In this document: piece after piece, positions 24,778-31,845 of the stretch
Layout of the letters: each line of letters starts with the position of its first letter
How positions within the stretch are numbered: the first letter of the stretch is position 1
IMG/VR virus record: IMGVR_UViG_3300030106_002099
Span: 7,016 to 39,657 of that record
Length of the DNA: 32,642 bases
Origin: a virus
Strand: one strand, 5' to 3'
Translations under genes and position numbers: made by a program
The notes under the pieces: generated by a model
What the model was told of the DNA's origin: nothing
Seen by the model: the letters and a program-made list of their open reading frames with translations, nothing else
The model's database searches: none

Positions 24778-26520
24778 TTATCTAATAGTATATATTGCTA
24801 AAGAGTGTTTTTTACCTTTAACTTTAATTGGTTTTAGTAATTCTAACTTAAAATTGCAAGATTTTTTAGTGTTATGACCTATTATTAAGTCTACCCCTAC
24901 ATCTTTTGTAGCACTTTCAAGTCTTGCAGCGGTGTTTACAGCATCGCCAATAGCACTATAATCAAAGCGTGTATCACTTCCCATATTACCTATTATTGCA
25001 AAGCCTGAATTTATGCCTATACCTATGTCTATTCCTAAATTGGATTGCTCCATGTCTGCCCGTATTTTCTGCGCTGCTAATATGGCTTTATTCTCATGAT
25101 CTTTTAAGTCTATTGGTGCATTGAAAATTGCCATCATTGCATCGCCTATGTATTTATCGACCATACCCCCATACTCTTTTACAGCATTTGCTTGAATTGT
25201 TAAAGCTTTGTTCATAATATGAGTAACTTCTTCTGGCTCTAGTTTTTCTGACAAACTTGTAAACCCTCTTACATCTGTAAATAAAAAAGTGCAATACTTT
25301 CTTTCACCACCTAGTTTTAATAAGTCAGGATTATCTTGTAATTGTTTTACTTGTCTAGGATCAAGATAATGCTCAAACTGTTTTTTAATTTCTTGTCTAA
25401 GCTTATATTGTTCTCTAAATCGTAAGTAAAAAGCTATAGAAGCAGTTATAAATTGTGATATTAAAGTCCAACTAACATCTACAAGTATTCCACGCTGTAT
25501 TAAATAGTATCCAGAAAATATTGTTAATAAAAATAATAGACTGGTAAATGTTATTCCTAGCGTTATTCCAAAAATATTTATTAAAAACCAGACAAATGTT
25601 ACTGTTATCACTAGAATTAATAATTCAACAGCTAAATGCCAGTCAGGAATATAAGGACTATCTTGTATTAAAATAGATTCTGCTAATGCAGCTTGTATCT
25701 TATGTGGCTCTAATAAACCTACAGGTGTTGCTATCTGAGGCATTACTCCACTTGCAGTAACTCCAACAATAACAAACTTACCATTAACATTCATTTCTTG
25801 TAAATCTGTTTGTGGTGTATCTACCCAACTAATCCACTTACGACCCAAAGTATCTGTTTTAACTGGTGGTATTCCTCGTATTGATATTTCCTCTATACCA
25901 TTATCACTAGTTTTTATAATGTATGTTTTAACATCAAATATTGATTTATATATTTGTGTGCCAAAACTAGGAATCCATTGATTTTCTGGAGTTTTAACTA
26001 AAAGAGGTATTCTTCTTACAAGCTGATCTACTTCAGTGGGAGCAATGGCTAAACCCTGCAATGTATTATCTGTAAGAGTGTTCAGGTTTTCCTTAACTCC
26101 CAAACTTACTATACCACCATTATCTTCGCCTTTCACTACTGTCCCTGTAGGTTTAGGATAATTACCTTTACCATCCTCAAACATAGCTATTACTGAAGGT
26201 GCATAACCAAGCGATCTAGCAAAATCTTTATCACCACCAAATCTATCAGCTTGTGGAAATGATATTGCCCAACCAACTCCTATAGCACCTTTAGCTAATA
26301 ACTCTATATTTATTTCTGCAAGTCTTTGTCTTGGCAAAGGATAACCACCTTCAACCTCTACATCTTCTTCAGTTATATTTAATATTACAAAATTTCCTGA
26401 TGGTTCTGGTGTTTTTATAAAAGTGTCATACACTCTAAGTTTTAATATTTCTGTTGGCGTTGACTGATATATTAATGGCAATAACAATAATATAACTATA
26501 GGTAATATTAGTTTTTTCAT
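24778..26520 (-). CDS. CHASE2-domain class III adenylate cyclase
   Basis: A 580-residue membrane cyclase making cAMP from ATP. An N-terminal anchor (3-18) precedes a periplasmic CHASE2 sensor (about 25-285). Three membrane spans follow (about 296-317, 320-342, 348-365), then a linker and the catalytic domain (about 405-560). The active site is complete. The metal-binding residues are Asp416 (F-T-D-V-R-G-F) and Asp460 (I-G-D). The adenine-selecting residues are Lys456 and Asp526. The transition-state residues are Asn529 and Arg533 in the D-A-V-N-T-A-A-R-L-E motif. The K/D pair predicts adenylate rather than guanylate cyclase. The start overlaps the FecR gene stop (TAATG). It is bacterial-type signalling machinery inside a phage late operon. 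Confidence 0.93.
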   Translation of the reverse strand: MKKLILPIVILLLLPLIYQSTPTEILKLRVYDTFIKTPEPSGNFVILNITEEDVEVEGGYPLPRQRLAEINIELLAKGAIGVGWAISFPQADRFGGDKDFARSLGYAPSVIAMFEDGKGNYPKPTGTVVKGEDNGGIVSLGVKENLNTLTDNTLQGLAIAPTEVDQLVRRIPLLVKTPENQWIPSFGTQIYKSIFDVKTYIIKTSDNGIEEISIRGIPPVKTDTLGRKWISWVDTPQTDLQEMNVNGKFVIVGVTASGVMPQIATPVGLLEPHKIQAALAESILIQDSPYIPDWHLAVELLILVITVTFVWFLINIFGITLGITFTSLLFLLTIFSGYYLIQRGILVDVSWTLISQFITASIAFYLRFREQYKLRQEIKKQFEHYLDPRQVKQLQDNPDLLKLGGERKYCTFLFTDVRGFTSLSEKLEPEEVTHIMNKALTIQANAVKEYGGMVDKYIGDAMMAIFNAPIDLKDHENKAILAAQKIRADMEQSNLGIDIGIGINSGFAIIGNMGSDTRFDYSAIGDAVNTAARLESATKDVGVDLIIGHNTKKSCNFKLELLKPIKVKGKKHSLAIYTIR

Positions 26521-27671
26521 TAGCTTTCCTGTTTAATTCTTATAATACTGCTACTACCACCATTTATCTTAATAGTTCTTGAAACACCATCTTGTATTAA
26601 AATTACTGTATAGCTACCATCTGAATCTATATCAACTCTTGCTGTATTATTTACACTTCTTAATATCGTAAGTTTTTCACCTGTAATAAAAGTAGTAATC
26701 TGAGTGTCTAAATCTTGACCAAATCTAGTTCCTGCAATAGCTATAGATGATACATCTGCTTGTAATTGATCCTGTTCTTCTTGTATATTTAATTCATCAA
26801 GAACATCTAATAAATCTTCTAAAAAATTAACATCTAAATAATTAATATCAAGTTCAGTAAATTCTAAATCAGCTTCATTATCTAAAAAATCTTCTTCTAA
26901 ATAATCTATATCAAGATCATTAAAATCTAAAATAGTATTTGACTGTGCAACAATTTCTTCTTGTTCTAATTGTTTTTCTTCAGGTGGTGATACTATTAAT
27001 ATGTTATCAATTAAATCAAGAGATAAATCTAATATTACTGGTTTACTAGGAGAGTTTTCAAAAACAGAAACAGTAGTAGCTTCAAAAGGTTTATTTAGTA
27101 TGACACTTCCTGTTGCTGTTATTACCTCTATTTCTCCACTAGATAATCCATATTTATCTGGTAAAAGAATAATTAAACTTTCTCCTAACTCATTAACTGT
27201 AGCTGTAAAGTCTGTTCCTCTAATAGCTATATTAGCAGTAGGAGTTTTTAAAGATATATTCTTTTTATTAAGTTTATCTATATTCCCAGAAATAAATCTA
27301 GTTGTTCCAATAGCAAATGTGAGTGCCATTTTAGATTTGCTTGGGTCTGGATCATATATATACTCGTCTATTAACAGTTGACTATGTTCTGTAAGTCTAA
27401 CTGTAGAATCATCAAGAAATGTTATAGCCATACGACCATTAGAAGTTATGGCTTCATCATTGCTTTGTATATCAAAATCTACAAAAGCATCTAAGGGTTT
27501 ATCCCTTACTATTTGTGCATTACCTCTTAGTTCAGATATGTCTCCAATATTAACATCCTGTGGTTGTGCCTTGATCGTCTTGAACGACACAAATATTGGA
27601 ATTAGAAGTATTGCTAATAATTTTAAGATAATCCCTTGCAAGGGTAGATGATTGCGTAATATCAATATCAT
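26520..27671 (-). CDS. Secreted FecR-domain protein
   Basis: A 383-residue protein with an N-terminal signal sequence (hydrophobic core about residues 14-30, cleavage probably after K-A-Q). A FecR domain follows (about 70-165 of the mature region), with a D-D-S-T-V-R-L-T-E-H-S segment and the hallmark T-P-T-A-N-I-A-I-R-G-T-D-F. Residues about 247-293 are very acidic leucine-rich repeats (L-D-I-D-Y-L-E-E-D-F-L-D, then L-D-I-N-Y-L-D-V-N-F-L). The C-terminus is beta-rich. The ATG at 27671 has GGGAG five bases upstream; an ATG at 27683 is possible. The gene overlaps the curlin gene by 122 bases. FecR proteins usually transmit periplasmic signals; next to a CHASE2 cyclase it is probably a sensor partner. 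Confidence 0.85.
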   Translation of the reverse strand: MILILRNHLPLQGIILKLLAILLIPIFVSFKTIKAQPQDVNIGDISELRGNAQIVRDKPLDAFVDFDIQSNDEAITSNGRMAITFLDDSTVRLTEHSQLLIDEYIYDPDPSKSKMALTFAIGTTRFISGNIDKLNKKNISLKTPTANIAIRGTDFTATVNELGESLIILLPDKYGLSSGEIEVITATGSVILNKPFEATTVSVFENSPSKPVILDLSLDLIDNILIVSPPEEKQLEQEEIVAQSNTILDFNDLDIDYLEEDFLDNEADLEFTELDINYLDVNFLEDLLDVLDELNIQEEQDQLQADVSSIAIAGTRFGQDLDTQITTFITGEKLTILRSVNNTARVDIDSDGSYTVILIQDGVSRTIKINGGSSSIIRIKQES

Positions 27672-28275
27672 TTGAACTCCCATCTAAATCTAGGTAAAAA
27701 TATCCAGAATCAGCAGATGTCGTTCCTGAATAACCACTAGCTGTAAAATCTATCGCATTTGAACTTCCATTAATATCAAGATAATTAATTGCATTTTCAT
27801 AATCAATATCAAAATCTAAAACATTGCTATCACCTAAAATAACCCAGTCCAAATCAAGATAAGAAGAATCAGCATTTTCTGCTATAGCTAAATCAAATTC
27901 ATTGCTTGAACCTGTAACATCAATATTAAGATTTACATAATCAGCACTTATAAGACCTGTGCTATTCATAAGTATATCCATAATATTAGAGTCACCATTC
28001 CACTCAAAATACCCAGTAAAGTTATCACCATCAATAGCATCTGATCTAAATATGTTAGAACTACCTATCTGATTAATGTCAAGTGTCATTGACACACCAT
28101 CAAGGTCTAAAGCAGTCATTGTTCCAGATGTAGCTTGTGTCCCACCTATTAAGTTTGATGACCCAAGTTGTTCTAAATCAATGGTAGCTGAGTTGCCTGA
28201 TTGATCTACATATATTTCATTATCTGCAAAAACAGACAGTGATAAAAATAAAAAAACATTTAATAATTTATTCAT
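27550..28275 (-). CDS. Secreted curlin-repeat protein (CsgA/CsgB-like)
   Basis: A 241-residue exported protein with a signal peptide (1-17, cleaved after V-F-A). It has seven G-S/D-S-N repeat units at 38-41, 71-74, 94-97, 122-125, 148-151, 170-173 and 199-202, plus edge units Q-S-G-N (25-28) and N-S-N (225-227). Units follow the curlin pattern of alternating hydrophobic strand residues around G-x-x-N. They are longer (22-33 residues) and acidic, and mostly lack the glutamines of enteric CsgA repeats. Two cysteines near the end (229, 241) may form a disulfide. It is directly downstream of csgF and csgG homologues, so it is the likely secreted amyloid subunit. A nucleator role (CsgB) is equally possible. 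Confidence 0.75.
   Translation of the reverse strand: MNKLLNVFLFLSLSVFADNEIYVDQSGNSATIDLEQLGSSNLIGGTQATSGTMTALDLDGVSMTLDINQIGSSNIFRSDAIDGDNFTGYFEWNGDSNIMDILMNSTGLISADYVNLNIDVTGSSNEFDLAIAENADSSYLDLDWVILGDSNVLDFDIDYENAINYLDINGSSNAIDFTASGYSGTTSADSGYFYLDLDGSSNDIDITQSSTLARDYLKIISNTSNSNICVVQDDQGTTTGC
27670..28164 (-). repeat. Curlin-like G-S-S-N coding repeats
   Basis: Seven units with the core G-S-S-N or G-D-S-N, spaced 33, 23, 28, 26, 22 and 29 residues apart. At DNA level several units share G-G-A/G-A-G-T-T-C-A-A-A-T, which also resembles a ribosome binding site and start codon when shifted by one frame. Confidence 0.75.
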
Positions 28276-29080
28276 ATTTCCAGTACCCTCTCTCGTACCC
28301 TATATTTATAAGTTGTAAAACTGCACCCTCAATAGCTTTCATTAAAGCTAAAGTAGTACTCTCATTCGAGGCAGAACCTATTTCTACCTCTACAAGCTCA
28401 GTTCCCATTTCTATAAATTTAAAGACATCCTGAGACTGTCCATAACTATATATTATTTTTTGCGACATAACTTCTATTAATATTTCACCTGTTGCTACTG
28501 ATACCATTCGCAAACTTACACTAACAGAATCTTCTCTATACTGCATACTAGAGCCAATGCCTAAATATCTTGCACCTATTCCGCCAGTAGATATATTACT
28601 ATCATAAGATACAACTGCACCTTCTAACAATACACCTGCAAAAAGTAAAGGTGATAAGATACTTTGATCATCTAATTGTTCTCTCGTTGATCTTATAAGT
28701 TGTCTTTCTTTTGTAAGATTATCAAGTCCTACTCTTTCTACTACACGAAAAAAATTTCCATCTGAAGCGTGTTTTAATGACCTTATAAGTATAGTATTTG
28801 GTGCTTGTGTTATTGCTGATGAAAACATAGCAAACTCACTATTACTTTTTCTTTGTCCTGTTTGATCAGTAAATGCAGTAGGATATACAGCTACAACTGG
28901 TTTTACTAAAGGTGGTTGTATATTTGCTAAATCTTTTGATTGTAGATCATAGATACTAAAAGTTTCTCTACCTTCTAAATTTAAGGTTTTTGGATTTGTT
29001 TCTCTAACTACATCTATAAGACTGCAACTAGAAAGAAAAATCCCCGAGAGGCAAAGATATTTCAGTTGTTGTACCATCAT
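28268..29080 (-). CDS. csgG: CsgG curli secretion pore lipoprotein
   Basis: A 270-residue outer-membrane lipoprotein of the CsgG family, whose members form a nonameric pore exporting curli subunits. The lipobox is L-S-S-C with lipidated Cys19. The core matches enteric CsgG closely, for example V-E-R-V-G-L-D-N-L near 114-122, the S-N-I-S-T-G-G-I-G-A-R-Y-L-G-I-G block (161-176), V-A-T-G-E-I-L (195-201) and G-Y-E-R-G-Y-W at the end. The length is normal. In the constriction loop, enteric Phe56 is kept (Phe86 here) but Tyr51 and Asn55 appear replaced by Ser and Met in my hand alignment. It overlaps csgF by 53 bases and the curlin gene by 8. Confidence 0.93.
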   Translation of the reverse strand: MMVQQLKYLCLSGIFLSSCSLIDVVRETNPKTLNLEGRETFSIYDLQSKDLANIQPPLVKPVVAVYPTAFTDQTGQRKSNSEFAMFSSAITQAPNTILIRSLKHASDGNFFRVVERVGLDNLTKERQLIRSTREQLDDQSILSPLLFAGVLLEGAVVSYDSNISTGGIGARYLGIGSSMQYREDSVSVSLRMVSVATGEILIEVMSQKIIYSYGQSQDVFKFIEMGTELVEVEIGSASNESTTLALMKAIEGAVLQLINIGYERGYWKYE

Positions 29081-29528
29081 TAGTATTAAAAATTGTTAGT
29101 ATTATCATACCATCTTCTATTTTATATGAGATGATATTACCTTCTAGTTCAAATGTGCCTTCCGTTGATTGTGTTTCACCAAACATATTTTCTACAATCT
29201 GTCTGGATATTTGTGCATAAATACGACTTTCTAAATTTCTTATAAATCTTGCTAATGTAGTATTCTCAGCATCTCTTTCTAATTCATCTTGTAATGCTTT
29301 TATTTCTTCTTTTATAGTCATCTTACGCATATGTTCTTGATTTTCTATCGTAAGATAATGAGAACTTGTATTTACACCAGAAAAAGATGGTGACTTAAAT
29401 TTAAAAGTTATTTGATCAGCACTTAAATTAATACCAATAATGCCTAAAGACATTACTAAACCTATTATTAGCAAGCTTCTAATTATAAATATTTTTTCTT
29501 GTTCTTCTTTAATCTTTTCTTTGATCAT
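29028..29528 (-). CDS. csgF: CsgF-like curli assembly factor
   Basis: A 166-residue exported protein. After a long charged n-region and a hydrophobic signal core (about 17-35), the mature part begins near Asp38 with I-T-F-K-F-K-S-P-S-F-S-G. This corresponds to the CsgF N-terminus (F-x-F-x-x-P-x-F-x-G) that plugs into the CsgG channel. The middle is helical, including L-E-S-R-I-Y-A-Q-I (99-107). The C-terminus (about 120-160) has the beta-rich pattern ending D-G-T-T-T-E-I-S-L-P, like the CsgF tail. Its position directly before csgG supports the call. It overlaps the upstream membrane gene by 20 bases. Somewhat longer than enteric CsgF because of the n-region and a helical insert. Confidence 0.82.
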   Translation of the reverse strand: MIKEKIKEEQEKIFIIRSLLIIGLVMSLGIIGINLSADQITFKFKSPSFSGVNTSSHYLTIENQEHMRKMTIKEEIKALQDELERDAENTTLARFIRNLESRIYAQISRQIVENMFGETQSTEGTFELEGNIISYKIEDGMIILTIFNTNDGTTTEISLPLGDFSF

Positions 29529-29859
29529 CTCTATCTGCCTTTGCTATTTTATTACTATCAATTAGCTGTGGTACACCTAATATAGTTTTAATTAATGTAT
29601 CTTGTCTAATAATTTCATTGTCTAAACTTCTAATTCTATCTATAAGAGCCACTAAAATACCATGCTGACTATCAAGTTTTGTACCTAATCTTTCTTCTAT
29701 TGCTGCAATTTGACTTTCTACTTTCTCATCAACAGTATCAAGTTTTGTTTCCATGCCATCTACAATACGCATAATAAGTTTATATATAAACCAACCTAAA
29801 CCTAATGCTGCTGCTATTGGGAATCCTACCTCTTGTATTAATTGAACTGCAGATTCCAT
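29509..29859 (-). CDS. Membrane-anchored coiled-coil protein (holin-like)
   Basis: A 116-residue protein with one N-terminal membrane span (about 11-32) containing G-F-P-I-A-A-A-L-G-L-G-W. A long coiled coil follows (about 35-95) and a charged tail. I recall similar small proteins from many marine phages, sometimes labelled holin-like or BhlA/UviB-like. It is separated from the lysis cassette by 5 kb, so a lysis role is uncertain. It could instead be an accessory of the neighbouring export genes. Confidence 0.6.
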   Translation of the reverse strand: MESAVQLIQEVGFPIAAALGLGWFIYKLIMRIVDGMETKLDTVDEKVESQIAAIEERLGTKLDSQHGILVALIDRIRSLDNEIIRQDTLIKTILGVPQLIDSNKIAKADRDDQRKD

Positions 29860-30278
29860 TATTCTATTGGTGTATATGCACCTGCATCAATAAGTTTTTG
29901 TCTATTAATAAGATGTTCTGCTTCTATATCTAATTTACTTTGACCATGATAAGAAACTGCTAAATTTTCATCAATCATTGACTGATTAATATCTTTCCCA
30001 TCAATTAATATCTTACCTAATATTCTTCCAAATTTACCTTTGCTATCTTTTTCAGTTTTAATAATAGTATCTGTGCCATTATCAATATGATCTTGTATGT
30101 ATTTTGCAGCTAATTTACCTCTAGCTTTTTCATCTAAATCTCTTGTCCTAGATTCTGGAGTATCAATACCATACATCCTAACTCTAGTTTTGTGTAATAT
30201 AGAAAAACCACAATCAATTATTACATCAACTGTGTCACCATCAACTACTCTAGTTATTTCACATTTATATTCATACAT
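29859..30278 (-). CDS. Staphylococcal-type thermonuclease (SNase)
   Basis: A 139-residue SNase-family nuclease with the standard active site: D-G-D-T (13-16), Arg34 in V-R-M-Y-G, Asp39 and Glu42 in I-D-T-P-E, and Arg85 in F-G-R-I-L-G. It would cut DNA or RNA non-specifically with calcium. No signal peptide is visible, so it would act inside the cell or after lysis. The length is the family minimum. The start overlaps the upstream stop (TAATG). Small SNases are frequent phage accessory genes. Confidence 0.9.
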   Translation of the reverse strand: MYEYKCEITRVVDGDTVDVIIDCGFSILHKTRVRMYGIDTPESRTRDLDEKARGKLAAKYIQDHIDNGTDTIIKTEKDSKGKFGRILGKILIDGKDINQSMIDENLAVSYHGQSKLDIEAEHLINRQKLIDAGAYTPIE

Positions 30279-30520
30279 TATCTTTTTTTTCCTTTATGTA
30301 ATCCATGTTTTGCGTGTTGTTTACCTTTTCTAGTAGCTGCTCTCTTTTTTCTATTTGCTGCTGCTAATTTTCTTCTACCTTTTTTTGTTGATTTTAATCT
30401 TTGTATTTGTTTTTTAGGAGCATATACCTCTCCTGTTTCGCTAGATTTTTTACCACTAGGAGTAGTCCAATCTTGATCTGTCCAATTCTTTAGACTTTTT
30501 TGCGTTTTTTTTAAGGGCAT
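30278..30520 (-). CDS. Small very basic protein (DUF5872-like)
   Basis: An 80-residue, strongly basic protein. It begins M-P-L-K-K-T-Q-K-S-L-K-N-W and has a T-P-S-G-K-K-S segment and an E-V-Y-A-P-K-K segment, then a Lys/Arg/Ala-rich histone-like tail. Similar small proteins occur widely in marine phages (I recall them as DUF5872). Likely nucleic-acid-binding; possibly packaged. It overlaps both neighbours by one base. Confidence 0.65.
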   Translation of the reverse strand: MPLKKTQKSLKNWTDQDWTTPSGKKSSETGEVYAPKKQIQRLKSTKKGRRKLAAANRKKRAATRKGKQHAKHGLHKGKKR

Positions 30521-31200
30521 TAATTTTCCTCATTATATAAATTATCAAATACTTGATTTACATCTAAAGCATAATCTAAATCATTTCTACTATAGTGTAT
30601 ATGTTGAGATGGTTTAAAATCTGGTGCTCCATGACCAGCTTCAAACCAAGCTGGATGTGTTACTCTAACTCTATTATTTGGTAAAGCTACAATATTACCA
30701 GTCCATTTCCCAGCATCTAACAACTCTAATACATGACTTTGTTTATGTTGTGCTGGATCATCTGCTATTTCATTTTCTGCATAGTCTACTGTAAATAAAT
30801 ATCTAGCAGGATACATATCACCATCTATCTTAGCTAACCAAGGAGAAGGTGTTGCTCTATCTAAAACATATACTGAGTGATTATAAGAAGAACAATCCCA
30901 AGGCTGTGCTGCCCAAACAGGCATTGGTTCTGCCCATTCATCTACTGGTATATCTGCAACTAAAGCTGTTATAGGCATCCTTGCCCACATAGCTCCACCA
31001 TGAAAATTATCTTGATCAAGATCGTCATAGGTTTCTGCACCTGTAAATATTACTTGAAAACTCAAACAACGACATGGCATTGTAGTTACAGCTATTGCCA
31101 TAGCGTGTAAAAATTCTCCATGATATTTTTCGTGATTATGTGTATATTCTTTTCTAACCCAACATTTAAAATGTGGTATATTGCTTTGTAAATAAGCCAT
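30520..31200 (-). CDS. Hypothetical protein, marine phage type
   Basis: A 226-residue soluble protein rich in His, Trp and Tyr, with a W-D-C-S-S-Y-N-H segment (about 121-128) and P-S-Q-H-I-H-Y near residues 198-204. No catalytic motif I can name. It has a good start with no competing upstream ATG. It is one base from coupling with the basic protein gene. The conserved-looking aromatic clusters suggest an enzyme or binding protein, but the function is unknown. Confidence 0.6.
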   Translation of the reverse strand: MAYLQSNIPHFKCWVRKEYTHNHEKYHGEFLHAMAIAVTTMPCRCLSFQVIFTGAETYDDLDQDNFHGGAMWARMPITALVADIPVDEWAEPMPVWAAQPWDCSSYNHSVYVLDRATPSPWLAKIDGDMYPARYLFTVDYAENEIADDPAQHKQSHVLELLDAGKWTGNIVALPNNRVRVTHPAWFEAGHGAPDFKPSQHIHYSRNDLDYALDVNQVFDNLYNEEN

Positions 31201-31221
31201 AACTCTTTCCCTTAGTTTTAA

Positions 31222-31404
31222 TTATTTATATCCACCACCTGCTTTTTTATAAGCTTTAGCAAGCATTTGTGCTTTTCTTGCTGACCATTGACCAGGTCTA
31301 CCGCCTTTGCTACCAGCTTTTATTCTGTTAAAAATACGCTTACGCATACCTGGTTTAGTATAATTACCAGCTTTATTTACTGTAGATTTTTTTTGTCTAC
31401 TCAT
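31222..31404 (-). CDS. Small basic protein ending K-A-G-G-G-Y-K
   Basis: A 60-residue basic protein from the ATG at 31404, which overlaps the upstream stop as ATGA; the frame is open further upstream but lacks a better start. It contains G-S-K-G-G-R-P-G-Q-W-S-A-R-K-A-Q and ends K-A-G-G-G-Y-K, a pattern I recall from many cyanophage and other marine phage genomes. Probably DNA-binding or virion-packaged; the role is unknown. Confidence 0.7.
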   Translation of the reverse strand: MSRQKKSTVNKAGNYTKPGMRKRIFNRIKAGSKGGRPGQWSARKAQMLAKAYKKAGGGYK

Positions 31405-31586
31405 CCTATAAACCTCGATAAAATTACGCTTCCCACTATAAATGGATATACTGCCCAAAGCATCATTTCTAACTTATCAAAACGGCTAGAACCATCTTCA
31501 AGTCTTTTATCAATGCTTTTATATATAGCTTTACATTCTCTTTCGTGAGATTCAATAGCATTTAAAGCGTCTTTAACAGTAGTCAT
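31401..31586 (-). CDS. Small tail-anchored membrane protein
   Basis: A 61-residue protein with a charged helical N-terminus (about 1-38) and one C-terminal membrane span (about 41-58). The design resembles the 71-residue protein at 24561-24776, but the sequences differ. The start overlaps the previous stop. It could be an accessory holin or envelope protein; no family can be named. Confidence 0.6.
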   Translation of the reverse strand: MTTVKDALNAIESHERECKAIYKSIDKRLEDGSSRFDKLEMMLWAVYPFIVGSVILSRFIG

Positions 31587-31786
31587 TATTTTTCTTTTTT
31601 CTCTTTAGTTTTTTCTACAACTTCTTCTGCAGCATCTTTAGTATATTCTGCAAGAAGATTAGTAAAAACTGATTTGCTTGCTTTTATTTGATCAAGTTGA
31701 AAATTTAATTGTGATTCTTTAGTGGTTAAATCTTCTATTTGTGCTTTACAATATTGTTGTTCTTTAGTTAGTTCTTTATCTGTCAT
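31586..31786 (-). CDS. Small coiled-coil protein
   Basis: A 66-residue highly charged protein, predicted as one long helix or coiled coil with a Lys/Glu tail. No membrane span and no known family. It follows a 59-base gap with a possible promoter, after which all leftward genes overlap or nearly touch. It may be the first gene of the accessory operon that includes the curli block. Confidence 0.55.
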   Translation of the reverse strand: MTDKELTKEQQYCKAQIEDLTTKESQLNFQLDQIKASKSVFTNLLAEYTKDAAEEVVEKTKEKKEK

Positions 31787-31814
31787 AATATTCCCTGTTA
31801 AAAATTAATAACTA

Positions 31815-31844
31815 ATTATAATGCATAATGCAATCAAACTGAAA
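31815..31844 (-). promoter_or_regulatory. Possible promoter of the accessory operon
   Basis: On the minus strand a perfect TATAAT (complement of 31815-31820) lies in the only real gap upstream of the 24.8-31.8 kb gene block. The best -35 at proper spacing is weak (TTTCAG, 18 bases away). TGCATTATGCA next to the -10 forms a small palindrome. Confidence 0.25.
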
Positions 31845-31845
31845 T

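Noticed and set aside
18895-28164. Repeat blocks considered as CRISPR arrays.
   Set aside because: The repeats are diverged coding repeats in frame with protein motifs and lack uniform repeat-spacer structure.
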